64,000 bases of DNA from Lachnospiraceae bacterium (GCA_022767285.1 JALENY010000038.1:1-64000); one strand, 5' to 3'; positions 28,655-38,302 are shown, counted from the stretch's first letter. Notes: generated by a model not told the origin, from the sequence alone. Translations and numbers: made by a program.

Positions 28655-30067
28655 ATGTTAGCAGAAGTTTTTAGTGCAGTTGACAAATTTATCACATGGT
28701 TCGATGACGTAGTCTGGGGACTGCCGCTTATCATTTTGATTCTGACAACCGGAATCTATCTGACAGTTCGTCTGGGGCTGCTGCAGGTACGACACCTGGG
28801 AAAGGCCCTGAAATTCATGGTGAAAAATGAAGAAGGTGGAGAAGGAGAGGTATCCAGTTTTGGTGCCCTCTGTACAGCTTTGTCCGCAACGATCGGTACC
28901 GGAAATATCGTTGGTGTGGCCACGGCTCTTTTCCAGGGGGGACCGGGCGCTTTGTTCTGGATGATCGTTGCAGCGTTCTTCGGAATGGCGACAAAATATG
29001 CGGAAGGCCTTCTGGCAGTAAAGTATCGTACCATTGACGCCGAGGGCCATGTTCTCGGCGGACCTTTCTACTATATCGAAAACGGTATGGGGAAAAAATG
29101 GAGCTGGCTTGCCAAATTATTTGCATTTTTCGGGATGTGCGTAGGCCTTTTCGGCATCGGTACCTTTACACAGGTAAATGGTATTGCTACCGCAACTACA
29201 AGCTTTTTTGACCCGGAAAAAGCATATGCCATCAGTATACTTGGCCGCAGCTATTCCTGGGCAACGGTTATTACCTGCCTGATTCTTACGCTGGTCGTGG
29301 GCCTGGTTGTCATCGGTGGTCTGAAACGAATTGCAAAAGTATCAGAAGTAGTGGTTCCGTTTATGGCGGTTCTGTATTTTGCGTTTGCGCTGATCATTAT
29401 CCTGACACATATCAGGGAGGTACCGACAGCGATTGTGACAATCGTGAAGAGTGCGTTTAATGGGAGTGCACTGTCCGGCGGTGTCATGGGAACTATGATA
29501 ATCGCCATGCAGAAGGGTATTGCGCGAGGCATTTTCTCAAATGAAGCCGGACTCGGTAGCGCACCCATAGCGGCAGCTGCAGCACAGACAAAAGAACCGG
29601 TCCGTCAGGGACTTGTGACGATGACCGGAACCTTTATCGACACTATCATTATCTGTACCATGACCGGCCTTAGCATTGTAATTACAGGAACCTGGAACAC
29701 AGGTCTGGAAGGTGTGGATATCACCAGTGCAGCGTTCCAGCAGGGACTTCCTTTTCCGGCACAGTTTTCTGCATTTATCCTTATGCTGTGTCTGGTATTC
29801 TTCGCATTTACCACAATCCTTGGCTGGGACTATTACGGCGAACGATGCCTGGAATATTTATCAAATCGTAACATGAAAGCAGTAAAAACATATCGCTGGC
29901 TGTACATTCTGGCTGTATTCATCGGCCCGTACATGACTGTAGCCGCTGTATGGAATATTGCGGATATCTTTAATGCACTGATGGCGCTGCCAAACCTTGT
30001 GGCCTTGATTGTTTTGAGCGGCGTAGTTGCAAAAGAGACAAAAGAGTATTTTGCCAAATATAAATAA
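28655..30067 (+). CDS. Sodium:alanine/glycine symporter (AGCS family)
   Basis: 470 residues with about eleven membrane segments and AGCS-type motifs (LSATIGTGNIVGVATAL near residue 75, and GIFSNEAGLGSAPIAAAAA near residue 295). It imports small neutral amino acids with Na+. The glycine riboswitch in its leader points to glycine as a physiological substrate. GGAGGGAG precedes the ATG and a terminator follows at 30162. Confidence 0.95.
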   Translation: MLAEVFSAVDKFITWFDDVVWGLPLIILILTTGIYLTVRLGLLQVRHLGKALKFMVKNEEGGEGEVSSFGALCTALSATIGTGNIVGVATALFQGGPGALFWMIVAAFFGMATKYAEGLLAVKYRTIDAEGHVLGGPFYYIENGMGKKWSWLAKLFAFFGMCVGLFGIGTFTQVNGIATATTSFFDPEKAYAISILGRSYSWATVITCLILTLVVGLVVIGGLKRIAKVSEVVVPFMAVLYFAFALIIILTHIREVPTAIVTIVKSAFNGSALSGGVMGTMIIAMQKGIARGIFSNEAGLGSAPIAAAAAQTKEPVRQGLVTMTGTFIDTIIICTMTGLSIVITGTWNTGLEGVDITSAAFQQGLPFPAQFSAFILMLCLVFFAFTTILGWDYYGERCLEYLSNRNMKAVKTYRWLYILAVFIGPYMTVAAVWNIADIFNALMALPNLVALIVLSGVVAKETKEYFAKYK

Positions 30068-30161
30068 AAATATCTGTCTGCCAAATTAATATCAGATAAT
30101 AAAACAATTAAAAAAATAAAACAAAAAGAGAAAGAGAAAACCTTACAAACCCGAGCGAATG

Positions 30162-30194
30162 GAGGACTGCTGTGCATTGCGGCGGTCCTCTTTT
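30162..30194 (+). terminator. Terminator of the symporter gene
   Basis: GAGGACTGCTG (30162-30172) pairs with CGGCGGTCCTC (30180-30190), including two G-U pairs, followed by TTTT. Confidence 0.85.
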
Positions 30195-30292
30195 AATGCT
30201 TTTAAAAAAGTCAGTAAAATATATTTGGAAAAACAGGCAAAGGTGATATAATATAGACAGATTTGTAAGAGAAAGGGAGATAACCCATCTGT

Positions 30293-30460
30293 TTTTTATT
30301 TCATAGGAAATTTCCTTTCCTATGAAATAAAAATACTCCGTGAGGATGCACAGAAACGCATATGGAAAATTGTCACTTCGTGACATGCGTTTCGCGCCAA
30401 AGTGTACAAGTCCCTCATGAGTGAGGAATATAGGGAGTTGAAGTGGACTTGTCCACTTTG
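30293..30460 (+). repeat. Composite triple-hairpin element upstream of plsC
   Basis: Three inverted repeats lie in tandem. First, an 18-bp perfect palindrome (30293-30310 with 30316-30333, loop TTTCC). Second, GAAACGCAT (30353-30361) with ATGCGTTTC (30385-30393), enclosing TGTCAC-TTC-GTGACA. Third, 16-bp arms (30398-30413 with 30445-30460, one mismatch), enclosing CCTCA/TGAGG. The structure is too elaborate for a terminator and none of the three ends in a T tract. It may be a mobile repeat of the MITE/REP kind or a structured leader RNA of the acyltransferase gene. Confidence 0.7.
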
Positions 30461-30491
30461 TTCTGGAGCGGTGTGGGTTTCGTGTGAGTGT

Positions 30492-31232
30492 ATGATACGT
30501 TTTATCTTTGGTGTCACAATTCTGGTGGGATATTTAATCCTGTTTATACCGGTGCTTCTGATATTATGGGTAGTGGGGAAATTTAATCGCAGAGCGAGAG
30601 ATATCATAAGCCTTCGCATGGTGCAGACCGCATTTAAGGCTATTATCTGGACTACCGGAGTAAAAGTGACAGTGATTGGTGAGGAAAATATACCCAGGGA
30701 TCATCCGGTGCTGTTTGTTGCCAATCACAGAAGCTATTTTGATATTCTGCTGACCTATAGCCGCGTAAAAGGGCTGACCGGATATGTGGCCAAAAAAGAG
30801 ATGGACAAGGCTCCGATTTTAAATATCTGGATGCGCTATCTGTATTGTCTGTTTCTGGATCGGGAAAACATTAAAGAAGGTCTGAAGACGATTTTAAAAG
30901 CCATTGACTACGTAAAACAAGGCATTTCCATCTGTATTTTTCCGGAGGGTACAAGAAATAAAGCGGACAGTGAGCTGGATGTGATGCCTTTCCACGAGGG
31001 AAGCTTCAAAATTGCCCAGAAGACCGGCTGCCCAATCGTGCCGATTGCGCTGAATAATACGGTTGAAATGTTTGAAAAACATTTTCCCAGATTTACGCCC
31101 TGCCATGTGGTCATTGAATACGGAAAACCGATCATTTTGTCAGAATTGAGCAGGGAAGATCAAAAACGCATTGGCGTTTATACACGAAATATTATTGTTG
31201 AAACATTAAAGAAAAACCAGGAATTGGTTTAA
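30492..31232 (+). CDS. plsC: 1-acyl-glycerol-3-phosphate acyltransferase
   Basis: ATG 30492 (MIRFIFGVTILVGYLIL) gives 246 residues with an N-terminal membrane segment; the frame stays open upstream into a hairpin element that is not likely to be coding. The acyltransferase motifs are NHRSYFD (H-x4-D) and FPEGTRNK. It adds the second acyl chain to make phosphatidic acid at the membrane. The ribosome site is weak, so the start is the least certain part. Confidence 0.88.
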   Translation: MIRFIFGVTILVGYLILFIPVLLILWVVGKFNRRARDIISLRMVQTAFKAIIWTTGVKVTVIGEENIPRDHPVLFVANHRSYFDILLTYSRVKGLTGYVAKKEMDKAPILNIWMRYLYCLFLDRENIKEGLKTILKAIDYVKQGISICIFPEGTRNKADSELDVMPFHEGSFKIAQKTGCPIVPIALNNTVEMFEKHFPRFTPCHVVIEYGKPIILSELSREDQKRIGVYTRNIIVETLKKNQELV

Positions 31233-31289
31233 TGGAGTGGGATAGGTAGAATACCTGTTCAAATTATATTAGGATACTATATGTTTAAA

Positions 31290-31328
31290 CCTGGGCCGAT
31301 GCATCCGCATCAGCCCAGGTCATTTTTT
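31290..31328 (+). terminator. Terminator between convergent genes
   Basis: CCTGGGC (31290-31296) plus GATGC pair with GCATC and GCCCAGG (to 31319), then CATTTTTTT. It lies between the stop codons of plsC (plus) and the cytidylate-kinase-like gene (minus); on the minus strand it is followed by only TTT, so it mainly serves the plus strand. Confidence 0.85.
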
Positions 31329-31340
31329 TGCACTTGTATT

Positions 31341-31961
31341 CTATTCAAAGCGGATCTTCATATAAGAAATGATCTCTTTCACGCATTTCTCAAACCCTAA
31401 TTTCCCGGAATCCAGACACAGATCATAATTTCTCGCATCTGTCCATTCTCGTCCGGTGTAATATTTGTAAAAATCTGCCCGTTCCTTATCCGTCTTTTCA
31501 ATGTATTTTTCCATCTCACGCACGGTCATGCTGTGGCGTTCCATGGCACGGTCCAGGCAGAACTGCTTGTCCGCATGAATAAATACACTGAGTACTCTCG
31601 GGTAATCTTTCAGAACGTAGTCGGCACATCTTCCGATGATAACGCAGGACTCGGTCTCTGCCAGTTCCTTCATAACCTTAGCCTGATAGTTGAACAGATT
31701 CTGATCGGAAGTAAATTCGCTGCTGTCCGGTGTGATCAGGCCGCCCTCATAGGGACGTTTCAGCGGTTTGAACCAGGATGAGATTTTCAGACGCTCATCC
31801 GTCTGTCCGAAGAGACGTTCGTTGATGCCGCTGTCCTCCGATGCCAGACGAAGAATCTCGTGGCTGTAGCAGTTGACACCCAGTCTCTTTGCCAGCATGG
31901 CACCGATGGTCTTACCGCCGCTTCCGTACTGTCTTGCAATTGTGATCACTGTGTTATCCAT
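31341..31961 (-). CDS. Cytidylate-kinase-like P-loop protein
   Basis: The likely start is ATG 31961 (MDNTVITIARQYGSGGKTIG) with GGGAGG upstream; an in-frame GTG at 31970 lies too near that site. 206 residues with a P-loop-like RQYGSGGKT at residues 10-18. This AAA_26 (cytidylate-kinase-like) family is common in Firmicutes and is probably a nucleoside or nucleotide kinase of unknown substrate. It follows livF by 13 nt and is probably co-transcribed with the liv operon, although no functional link is known. Confidence 0.85.
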   Translation of the reverse strand: MDNTVITIARQYGSGGKTIGAMLAKRLGVNCYSHEILRLASEDSGINERLFGQTDERLKISSWFKPLKRPYEGGLITPDSSEFTSDQNLFNYQAKVMKELAETESCVIIGRCADYVLKDYPRVLSVFIHADKQFCLDRAMERHSMTVREMEKYIEKTDKERADFYKYYTGREWTDARNYDLCLDSGKLGFEKCVKEIISYMKIRFE

Positions 31962-31974
31962 TTGATGCACCTCC

Positions 31975-32685
31975 CTATTCTCCCAAGTATGCTTTTTTAA
32001 TGGAATCGTTATTTAAAAGGTCATTGGCATTGCCATCCAATACGATATTTCCGGTTTCCAGAACATAGGCACGGTCTGCGATCGACAGAGCCTTTTTTGC
32101 ATTCTGCTCAACCAGAAGAACAGTAGTGCCGCTTTTGGAAACGCTCTGGATAATATCGAAAATCTCATTAACCAGAATAGGAGAAAGTCCCATGGACGGC
32201 TCATCCATCAGAATGATTTTGGGGTTGGACATAAGTGCCCGACCCATAGCCAGCATCTGTTGTTCGCCGCCGCTCAAAGTGCCGGCTCTCTGATTTTTTC
32301 GTTCTTCCAGGCGTGGAAAACGGGCATAAACCTTCTGCAGGGATTCATTGATCTCATTTTTGTCTTTTCGGGTGAATGCACCCATTTTCAGGTTTTCCAG
32401 CACACTCAGGTCAGCAAAAACGCGGCGCCCCTCCGGTACATGTGCCATGCCGAGCGATACAATCTTGTGGGCAGGAATTTTTGTAATGTCTTTACCCTCA
32501 AAGATAACGGAACCGTTTTTGGGTGAGAGAAGACCGGTTATGGTCTGCAAAATGGTGGTCTTTCCGGCACCGTTTGCGCCGATCAGTGCGATGACTTCTC
32601 CCTGGTTGACTTCGAAGGAAACACCTTTGATCGCCTGAATCACACCATAGTATACTTCCAGATCTTTGATTTCTAACATAGCCAT
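31975..32685 (-). CDS. livF: Branched-chain amino acid ABC transporter ATPase LivF
   Basis: 236 residues with Walker A GANGAGKTT, signature LSGGEQQML and Walker B ILMDEPSMGL. It pairs with LivG on the cytoplasmic face of LivH-LivM. It is the last transport gene of the operon, 13 nt after livG. All nucleotide-binding motifs are intact. Confidence 0.96.
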   Translation of the reverse strand: MAMLEIKDLEVYYGVIQAIKGVSFEVNQGEVIALIGANGAGKTTILQTITGLLSPKNGSVIFEGKDITKIPAHKIVSLGMAHVPEGRRVFADLSVLENLKMGAFTRKDKNEINESLQKVYARFPRLEERKNQRAGTLSGGEQQMLAMGRALMSNPKIILMDEPSMGLSPILVNEIFDIIQSVSKSGTTVLLVEQNAKKALSIADRAYVLETGNIVLDGNANDLLNNDSIKKAYLGE

Positions 32686-32698
32686 AGCTGTATTCCTC

Positions 32699-33463
32699 CT
32701 ATTGTCCGAGATATGCGGTGATAACCTGAGGATTATTCAGAACCTCAGCCGTGCCGCCCTGTGCCAGCACCTGACCGAAATTCAGTACCGTCAGTTTTTC
32801 GCAGATTCCGCTTACCAGTTTCATATCGTGTTCAATGAGAAGAATCGTCATGTGGAACTTGTCACGAACAAAACGGATGGTATCCATCAGTTCTGCCGTT
32901 TCGTTGGGGTTCATACCGGCTGCCGGCTCATCCAGAAGCAGAAGCTTGGGATCCGTAGCAAGGGCACGGGCAATTTCCAGTTTTCGCTGTTTTCCGTAGG
33001 GAAGATTGGAAGCCTTATACTGCGCTTCTTTGTCCAGATCAAACACCTTAAGAAGTTCCATGGCCTTTTCGGTCATTTCGTTCTCCATCTTTTTGTATTT
33101 TCCTACATGAAGGATTCCTTCTACAACGGAATAGTGGTGATGGTTGTGAAGGCCGACCTTAACATTCTCAATTACAGTCAATTCCTTAAAAAGACGGATA
33201 TTCTGGAAGGTTCTTGCGACACCGTCTTTGTTAATTTCAATAATACTTTTTCCGGTGATATCTTCACCGTCCAGAATAATCTTGCCGGCAGTAGGCTTGT
33301 ACACACCGGTCAAAAGGTTAAATACGGTGGTTTTTCCGGCACCGTTGGGGCCGATCAGCCCGTAAAGCTGCTCTTTTTCAATGGAAATGTCAAAATCATT
33401 TACGGCTTTTAAACCGCCGAAGGAAATACTCAGTCCTTTTACATCCAACATTTTTTCTGCCAT
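32699..33463 (-). CDS. livG: Branched-chain amino acid ABC transporter ATPase LivG
   Basis: ATG 33463 (MAEKMLDVKGLSISFGGLKA) gives 254 residues; the frame extends into livM but a GGGGGC ribosome site supports this start. Walker A GPNGAGKTTVF, signature LPYGKQRKLEI and Walker B LLLLDEPAAGM are present. It starts 2 nt after the livM stop, so the two are probably coupled. Confidence 0.96.
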   Translation of the reverse strand: MAEKMLDVKGLSISFGGLKAVNDFDISIEKEQLYGLIGPNGAGKTTVFNLLTGVYKPTAGKIILDGEDITGKSIIEINKDGVARTFQNIRLFKELTVIENVKVGLHNHHHYSVVEGILHVGKYKKMENEMTEKAMELLKVFDLDKEAQYKASNLPYGKQRKLEIARALATDPKLLLLDEPAAGMNPNETAELMDTIRFVRDKFHMTILLIEHDMKLVSGICEKLTVLNFGQVLAQGGTAEVLNNPQVITAYLGQ

Positions 33464-33465
33464 AA

Positions 33466-34548
33466 TTACTGAGCCCCCTTTTTCATCTTGTTTTTCAGTG
33501 CTGCAAGATTCTTTTCGCGCCACTGGATCGATTTGGGTGACCAGTTGAAGATCATCATAACAATCAGAACGATAGCGTAGATCAGCATACGATAATCAGC
33601 AAGTTCGCGAAGAAGTTCCGGAAGCAGCGTCAGGATAACCGCTGCGATCATGGAACCGCGCAGGCTTCCGATGCCGCCAAGAACGACGAATACCAGAATC
33701 ATAATGGACATGTTGTAGCCAAAATTGTTCGTATTTGCAGTCAGAGTGGACAGGTTGTGGGCATAAAGCACGCCTGCAACGCCGGCCAGTGCTGCGGAGA
33801 TGGTAAATGCCATCAGTTTATATTTGGTGATATTGATACCTACAGACTCGGCTGCAATACGGTTGTCACGGATGGCCATAATAGCCCGTCCGTCTCTGGA
33901 ATGAACCAGGCGGATGATGATAAACAGCGTCAGCAACAGTAAAAGGATACTGATGGTAAAGTTTGAGTCATTTGGGGTTCCCGTGATACCCTGGGGACCG
34001 TTAACAATGATCATGCCATCCGGTTCCAGTTTCAGGGACATGCTGTCTTTCATGGAAAAATGGAAACCGTTGCTGTCTTTTCCGATATACAGTACATTTA
34101 CCAGGTTTTTGATGATTTCTCCGAATGCCAGGGTAACGATGGCCAGGTAGTCACCCTTCAGACGCAGAACCGGGATACCGATCAGAATGCCGAAAAGAGC
34201 TGCGACTGCAGCACCGATCACCAGTGCCAGGAAAAAGCGGAGCGGTACAAGAGTAATGACATCTTTCATGCATTTTGAGAAAAATGCACTGGCAAAAGCG
34301 CCTACACACATGAAGCCCGCATGACCGAGACTCAGTTCTCCTAAAATGCCGACAACCAGGTTCAGGGAGACGGCAAGGATGGCATAAGTACATAAGGGAA
34401 CCAGCAGACCCTTCATCAGACTGGAAAGATTACCGCTGAAGATCAAAAGCTGCACGATCACGTACGCAGCAATCACAATACCGTAGGTAACTGCATTGTT
34501 TTTTGTGGTTTTGTTTATGTTTTTCAATTTTGCTGTCATATTGGTCAC
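33466..34548 (-). CDS. livM: Branched-chain amino acid permease LivM
   Basis: 360 residues with about nine membrane segments and the family motif GELSLGHAGFMCVGAF near residue 71. With LivH it forms the channel of a high-affinity importer for leucine, isoleucine and valine or related substrates. It directly adjoins the end of livH on the minus strand (34549). Confidence 0.95.
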   Translation of the reverse strand: MTNMTAKLKNINKTTKNNAVTYGIVIAAYVIVQLLIFSGNLSSLMKGLLVPLCTYAILAVSLNLVVGILGELSLGHAGFMCVGAFASAFFSKCMKDVITLVPLRFFLALVIGAAVAALFGILIGIPVLRLKGDYLAIVTLAFGEIIKNLVNVLYIGKDSNGFHFSMKDSMSLKLEPDGMIIVNGPQGITGTPNDSNFTISILLLLLTLFIIIRLVHSRDGRAIMAIRDNRIAAESVGINITKYKLMAFTISAALAGVAGVLYAHNLSTLTANTNNFGYNMSIMILVFVVLGGIGSLRGSMIAAVILTLLPELLRELADYRMLIYAIVLIVMMIFNWSPKSIQWREKNLAALKNKMKKGAQ

Positions 34549-35433
34549 CTACACTTTCTCCTGAATGTTCTTGCCGAGAAGACCGGTAGGCTTCACCAGC
34601 AGCACAATGATCAGAACTGCAAAGACGATTGCATCTGCCATCTGGGAAGATATGTAAGCTTTTCCCATGATCTCGATGATGCCGAGCAAGATGCCGCCGA
34701 TCAGAGCTCCCGGGATGGAACCGATTCCGCCAAATACGGCAGCCACAAAGGCTTTGATGCCGGGCATAGCGCCGGTGTAGGGGGTCAGACTGGGATATGC
34801 GGAACACAGCAGCACACCTGCGATCGCAGCCAGAGCAGAACCGATGGCGAAGGTAAGTGCGATAGTTCCATTTACATTGATTCCCATCAGCTGAGCAGCT
34901 CCGCGGTCTTCGGAAACGGCGCGCATAGCCTGTCCCTGCTTTGTTTTCTGAACAAATAGTGTCAGCGCAACCATGATGACAATACATGCTGCGATGGTAA
35001 TGACGGTCTCACCCGAAATATTCAGAGTACCTCCTGCAAGGGAAAAGCCTTTCCAGGCAATAGCTGTGGGGAAAGACTGTGTATTTGCACCAAAAATCAG
35101 AAGTGCCAGATTCTGAAGCAGGTAGCTGACACCGATTGCAGTGATCAGAACCGCCAGCGGTGAGGCTGCGTTGCGCAGCGGTCGATATGCCACGCGCTCT
35201 ACTGTAACACCGAGAACCGTACATATAATAACAGCAATCAAAACAGCCAGGATCGGTGAGAGACCGGCTTTTGTCATACCCATCAGTACAACATAGGCTC
35301 CGATCATAATAACATCGCCATGTGCGAAGTTCAGCATTTTGGCGATGCCGTATACCATGGTGTATCCCAGCGCGATGATTGCATATACGCTTCCCAGGCT
35401 TATTCCGTTAATTAAGTAAGAAATAAAACTCAT
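34549..35433 (-). CDS. livH: Branched-chain amino acid permease LivH
   Basis: ATG 35433 (MSFISYLINGISLGSVYAII), with GAGAGGGG 7 nt upstream, gives 294 residues; a longer frame to 35457 is less likely. Multiple membrane segments and the LNFAHGDVIMIGAYVV motif mark the family. A hairpin (35548-35575) separates it from livK, so less transporter than binding protein should be made. Confidence 0.95.
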   Translation of the reverse strand: MSFISYLINGISLGSVYAIIALGYTMVYGIAKMLNFAHGDVIMIGAYVVLMGMTKAGLSPILAVLIAVIICTVLGVTVERVAYRPLRNAASPLAVLITAIGVSYLLQNLALLIFGANTQSFPTAIAWKGFSLAGGTLNISGETVITIAACIVIMVALTLFVQKTKQGQAMRAVSEDRGAAQLMGINVNGTIALTFAIGSALAAIAGVLLCSAYPSLTPYTGAMPGIKAFVAAVFGGIGSIPGALIGGILLGIIEIMGKAYISSQMADAIVFAVLIIVLLVKPTGLLGKNIQEKV

Positions 35434-35547
35434 TTGCGTACCCCTCTCATCTTTCAATAGTATTTATATAGTATATCATAGAAGGTGTTTTTATATCAAC
35501 AGCCAATAAGACGTGAAGTGATAAATCTCTTTTGTGATAGAAACAGG

Positions 35548-35575
35548 AAAAGGGCTGCCATACAGCAACCCTTTT
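35548..35575 (-). terminator. Hairpin between livK and livH, probable attenuator
   Basis: On the minus strand AAAAGGGTTGC pairs with GCAGCCCTTTT (11 bp with one G-U). The T tract is short, so readthrough is expected, which would favour the binding protein over the membrane parts. Confidence 0.65.
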
Positions 35576-35588
35576 GTCTCTGCAAAAA

Positions 35589-36794
35589 TTACATTACTTT
35601 GTATTCACCGTTTTCGATTACAACAGCTTTTGCTTCTTTGCTGGGCTCACCGTCTGCAGACCATGTGATTCCGCTTCCGGTCAGACCATCCATAGTGATT
35701 TCGGTCATGGCAGTTTTCAGAGCATCACAAATATCGGAAACACTCATATCCGGTGTAACATTAGCAGATTCAATAGCAGCTTTGATTGCGTATACACAGT
35801 CATAAGCATCAGCAGCGAACTGAATCGGTGTTTCGCCGAATGCTTCTTCATATGCAGTAACAAATGCCTGTGTAGCATCGTCTTCTGCACCGGCGGTAAA
35901 CGGAGTCAGAAGCATAGCGCCCTCTGCAAGAGCTGCGTCAAAGTTCTCAACACCGAGGATACCGTCAAGACCGTCGCAACCGAAGAATGACGGTTTGTAA
36001 CCCATCTTGTCTGCCTGTGTCAGGATGAGAGAAGCTTCCTGATAGTAGATCGGCAGGAAGATCATATCTGCGTTTGCATCTTTTGCTTTCTGCAGCTGAA
36101 CGGTGAAATCGGTTTTGCTGTCAGCGGTAAATGCTTCTGCGGCAACGATTTCGAACGGCTGATTTTCAGCTTCAGCGGCGAAGTTTGCGTAGATACCGGA
36201 AGAATATACATCAGAGCTGTCATAGATAACAGCAATTTTTTCTGCAAGACCGTTTTCGCCTATGTATTTTGCAGACTCAGTACCCTGGTTCGGGTCAGAG
36301 AAGCAGATACGGAAAGCGTTGTCATACTGGATACTTTCTACCGCAGTGGCAGAAGGTGTTAACTGGAACATATTGTCTTCTTTTGTCTTCTCGACAACTG
36401 CGGTACACGGAGCGGATGTTACGGTACCGATGAGCAGCTGCATACCCCAGTCTTTCAGAGTATTGTAAGCATTGACTGCTTTTTCGGCATTATGCTCGTC
36501 ATCTTCGAATTTGTATTCGATCTGTTTTCCGTTGATACCGCCTGCTGCGTTGATTTCATCAACTGCCAGCTGAATACCGTTTTTAACTGCAGTACCATAT
36601 GCTGCTGCACCACCGGTCACAGGTCCGATACCACCGATTTTAAAGGTATCAGCGCCGGTGCTTTCGCTTGTTTCTGCTGCGTCCTGGCTGTCATTGGTTG
36701 CTGTGCTTTCTTCTTTACTTCCACATCCTGCAAATGAAGAAATTACAAGAACAGAAGCAAGAGCAAGACTTACAAATTTTGTAAACTTTTTCAT
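35589..36794 (-). CDS. livK: Branched-chain amino acid ABC transporter binding lipoprotein
   Basis: ATG 36794 (MKKFTKFVSLALASVLVISS) with GGAGGAG upstream gives 401 residues. A lipoprotein signal ends in SFAGC, followed by a Ser/Thr/Asp-rich linker and a Peripla_BP_6 fold (FKIGGIGPVTGGAAAYG, later DSSDVYSSGIYANF). It catches the amino acid outside the membrane for LivHMGF. First gene of the operon, with its own strong promoter. Confidence 0.95.
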   Translation of the reverse strand: MKKFTKFVSLALASVLVISSFAGCGSKEESTATNDSQDAAETSESTGADTFKIGGIGPVTGGAAAYGTAVKNGIQLAVDEINAAGGINGKQIEYKFEDDEHNAEKAVNAYNTLKDWGMQLLIGTVTSAPCTAVVEKTKEDNMFQLTPSATAVESIQYDNAFRICFSDPNQGTESAKYIGENGLAEKIAVIYDSSDVYSSGIYANFAAEAENQPFEIVAAEAFTADSKTDFTVQLQKAKDANADMIFLPIYYQEASLILTQADKMGYKPSFFGCDGLDGILGVENFDAALAEGAMLLTPFTAGAEDDATQAFVTAYEEAFGETPIQFAADAYDCVYAIKAAIESANVTPDMSVSDICDALKTAMTEITMDGLTGSGITWSADGEPSKEAKAVVIENGEYKVM

Positions 36795-36879
36795 GAGACT
36801 TTCTCCTCCTTTTTTTATCTGTACATAAAAAACCACTTTACCTGATTAACGTAATAGCGCTTTTTATGAAGATGTATTG

Positions 36880-36908
36880 ATACTACTCTTTCAGTAACAT
36901 TTTGTCAA
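36880..36908 (-). promoter_or_regulatory. Promoter of the liv operon
   Basis: On the minus strand TTGACA (36903-36908) and TAGTAT (36880-36885) are 17 bp apart. The leader to livK is about 80 nt; no T-box or leucine-rich leader peptide was seen in it. Confidence 0.8.
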
Positions 36909-36934
36909 GAAAAAACACGTATTTTCGCTTGAAA

Positions 36935-38302
36935 TCAGCGATTTTTGAGGTTTTCCACGACTTTTTCAAAGTGCATATAATGAGATGCTTTTACCAGCAG
37001 TGTATCGTTCTTCTGAACCAGCTGCGGCAGTGAATCCAGAAGTTCCGCCAAAACGGAAAAATGTATTACGTTCTGTTCGGGATTGACGCTGCGGATTCCC
37101 TCCACCAGATTTTTGCAGAGAGGTCCCACACAGAAAACACCGTCGATGTCTAAGGTGCCGGCATATTCACCCACGCTGCGGTGAAGTGCTGCTTCGTTTT
37201 CTCCCAGTTCGCCCATGTCACCCAGAATGGCGATTTTTCTGCCCAGCCCATCCTGAAGAAGTCCGAGCGATGCCTTCATGGACACGGGATTGGCATTGTA
37301 ACAGTCATCGATGATGGTAATGCCGTCATTTTCGATTATATGGAAACGCCCGCTTAAGGACTCCAGACTCTCGATGCCTTTTTTGATTTCTTCTGTCGTC
37401 AGACCGTAAAGGGTGCCCACGGCGGTTCCGGCCAGTGCATTATAGACCATGTGGCGCCCCGGAATGGGAATCAGGACTTCGAAAGAATCGGAAGGTGTGT
37501 GAATGCAGCATCTGGTTCCGCGGAGACCGCAGTTTTCAATTTTATCTGCAAAAAAGTCATTTTTTTCGTCAAGCCCGAAGAAAATCGGTGCCTGATTGTG
37601 AACTTTTGATATGGTGGACAGCTTATCATCGTCACCATTTAAAATGACCCGGCCATTTTCTTTCAGAAAGTCAAAAACCTCTGTTTTGGCCTTTAACACG
37701 CCGTCACGGTCAATCAGGCTCTCCAGGTGGCATTCCCCGATGTTCGTGATGACGCTGGTATTGGGCTTTGCGATTTTTGCCAGGCGGCTCATTTCACCGA
37801 AATGGTTGATGCCCATCTCAAGAACGGCGATTTCGTGTTCGTCCCTTAAGCGGAACACAGTGAGGGGAAGTCCCAGCTCATTGTTGAAGTTCCCCTGGGT
37901 TTTCAGTGTGTTGTAGTGCCGGGACAGGACCGATGCAATCATTTCTTTGGTGCTGGTCTTCCCGACGCTTCCTGTGATCCCGATTACCGGAATGTTCAGT
38001 TGTTCCAGATAAAATTCGGCAATATCTTTTACTGCCTGCAGACTGGAATCTACCTTTATATATGGATAGGAAGCTTCCAGTTCAATTTCAGAGAGGGTGG
38101 CAAGAGCGCCGGCTTCCATGACAGACGGAATAAATTTGTGTCCGTCCACGCGCGCTCCCCGGATCGGTACGAAAAGACCGCCCTCCGACACCGTGCGGCT
38201 GTCGGTGGTGATGGCAGTCACTACACGGTCTTTCAGAGTTTCCTCTCCATGGTAAATGCCGCCGCAGGCGGCAGCGATATTTGCAAGTGTCAGATTTTTC
38301 AT
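36935..38302 (-). CDS. murF: UDP-MurNAc-tripeptide:D-Ala-D-Ala ligase MurF
   Basis: ATG 38302 (MKNLTLANIAAACGGIYHGE) gives 455 residues, normal for MurF. The ATP-binding loop GSVGKTSTKEM (about residue 109) and the Mur ligase central and C-terminal domains are present. It adds D-Ala-D-Ala to the peptidoglycan precursor in the cytoplasm. It follows ddl, which makes that dipeptide, after a 152-nt gap on the same strand. Confidence 0.96.
   Translation of the reverse strand: MKNLTLANIAAACGGIYHGEETLKDRVVTAITTDSRTVSEGGLFVPIRGARVDGHKFIPSVMEAGALATLSEIELEASYPYIKVDSSLQAVKDIAEFYLEQLNIPVIGITGSVGKTSTKEMIASVLSRHYNTLKTQGNFNNELGLPLTVFRLRDEHEIAVLEMGINHFGEMSRLAKIAKPNTSVITNIGECHLESLIDRDGVLKAKTEVFDFLKENGRVILNGDDDKLSTISKVHNQAPIFFGLDEKNDFFADKIENCGLRGTRCCIHTPSDSFEVLIPIPGRHMVYNALAGTAVGTLYGLTTEEIKKGIESLESLSGRFHIIENDGITIIDDCYNANPVSMKASLGLLQDGLGRKIAILGDMGELGENEAALHRSVGEYAGTLDIDGVFCVGPLCKNLVEGIRSVNPEQNVIHFSVLAELLDSLPQLVQKNDTLLVKASHYMHFEKVVENLKNR

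Noticed and set aside
30402..30491. Upstream extension of the plsC frame (GTG at 30402)
   Set aside because: These 30 codons lie partly in the third hairpin of the composite element and do not resemble PlsC. The start at 30492, next to a membrane segment, fits the family.
32666..33412. 248-codon plus-strand frame opposite livG
   Set aside because: Antisense to a clear ATPase gene with intact motifs, with a Phe/His-rich composition typical of shadow frames.
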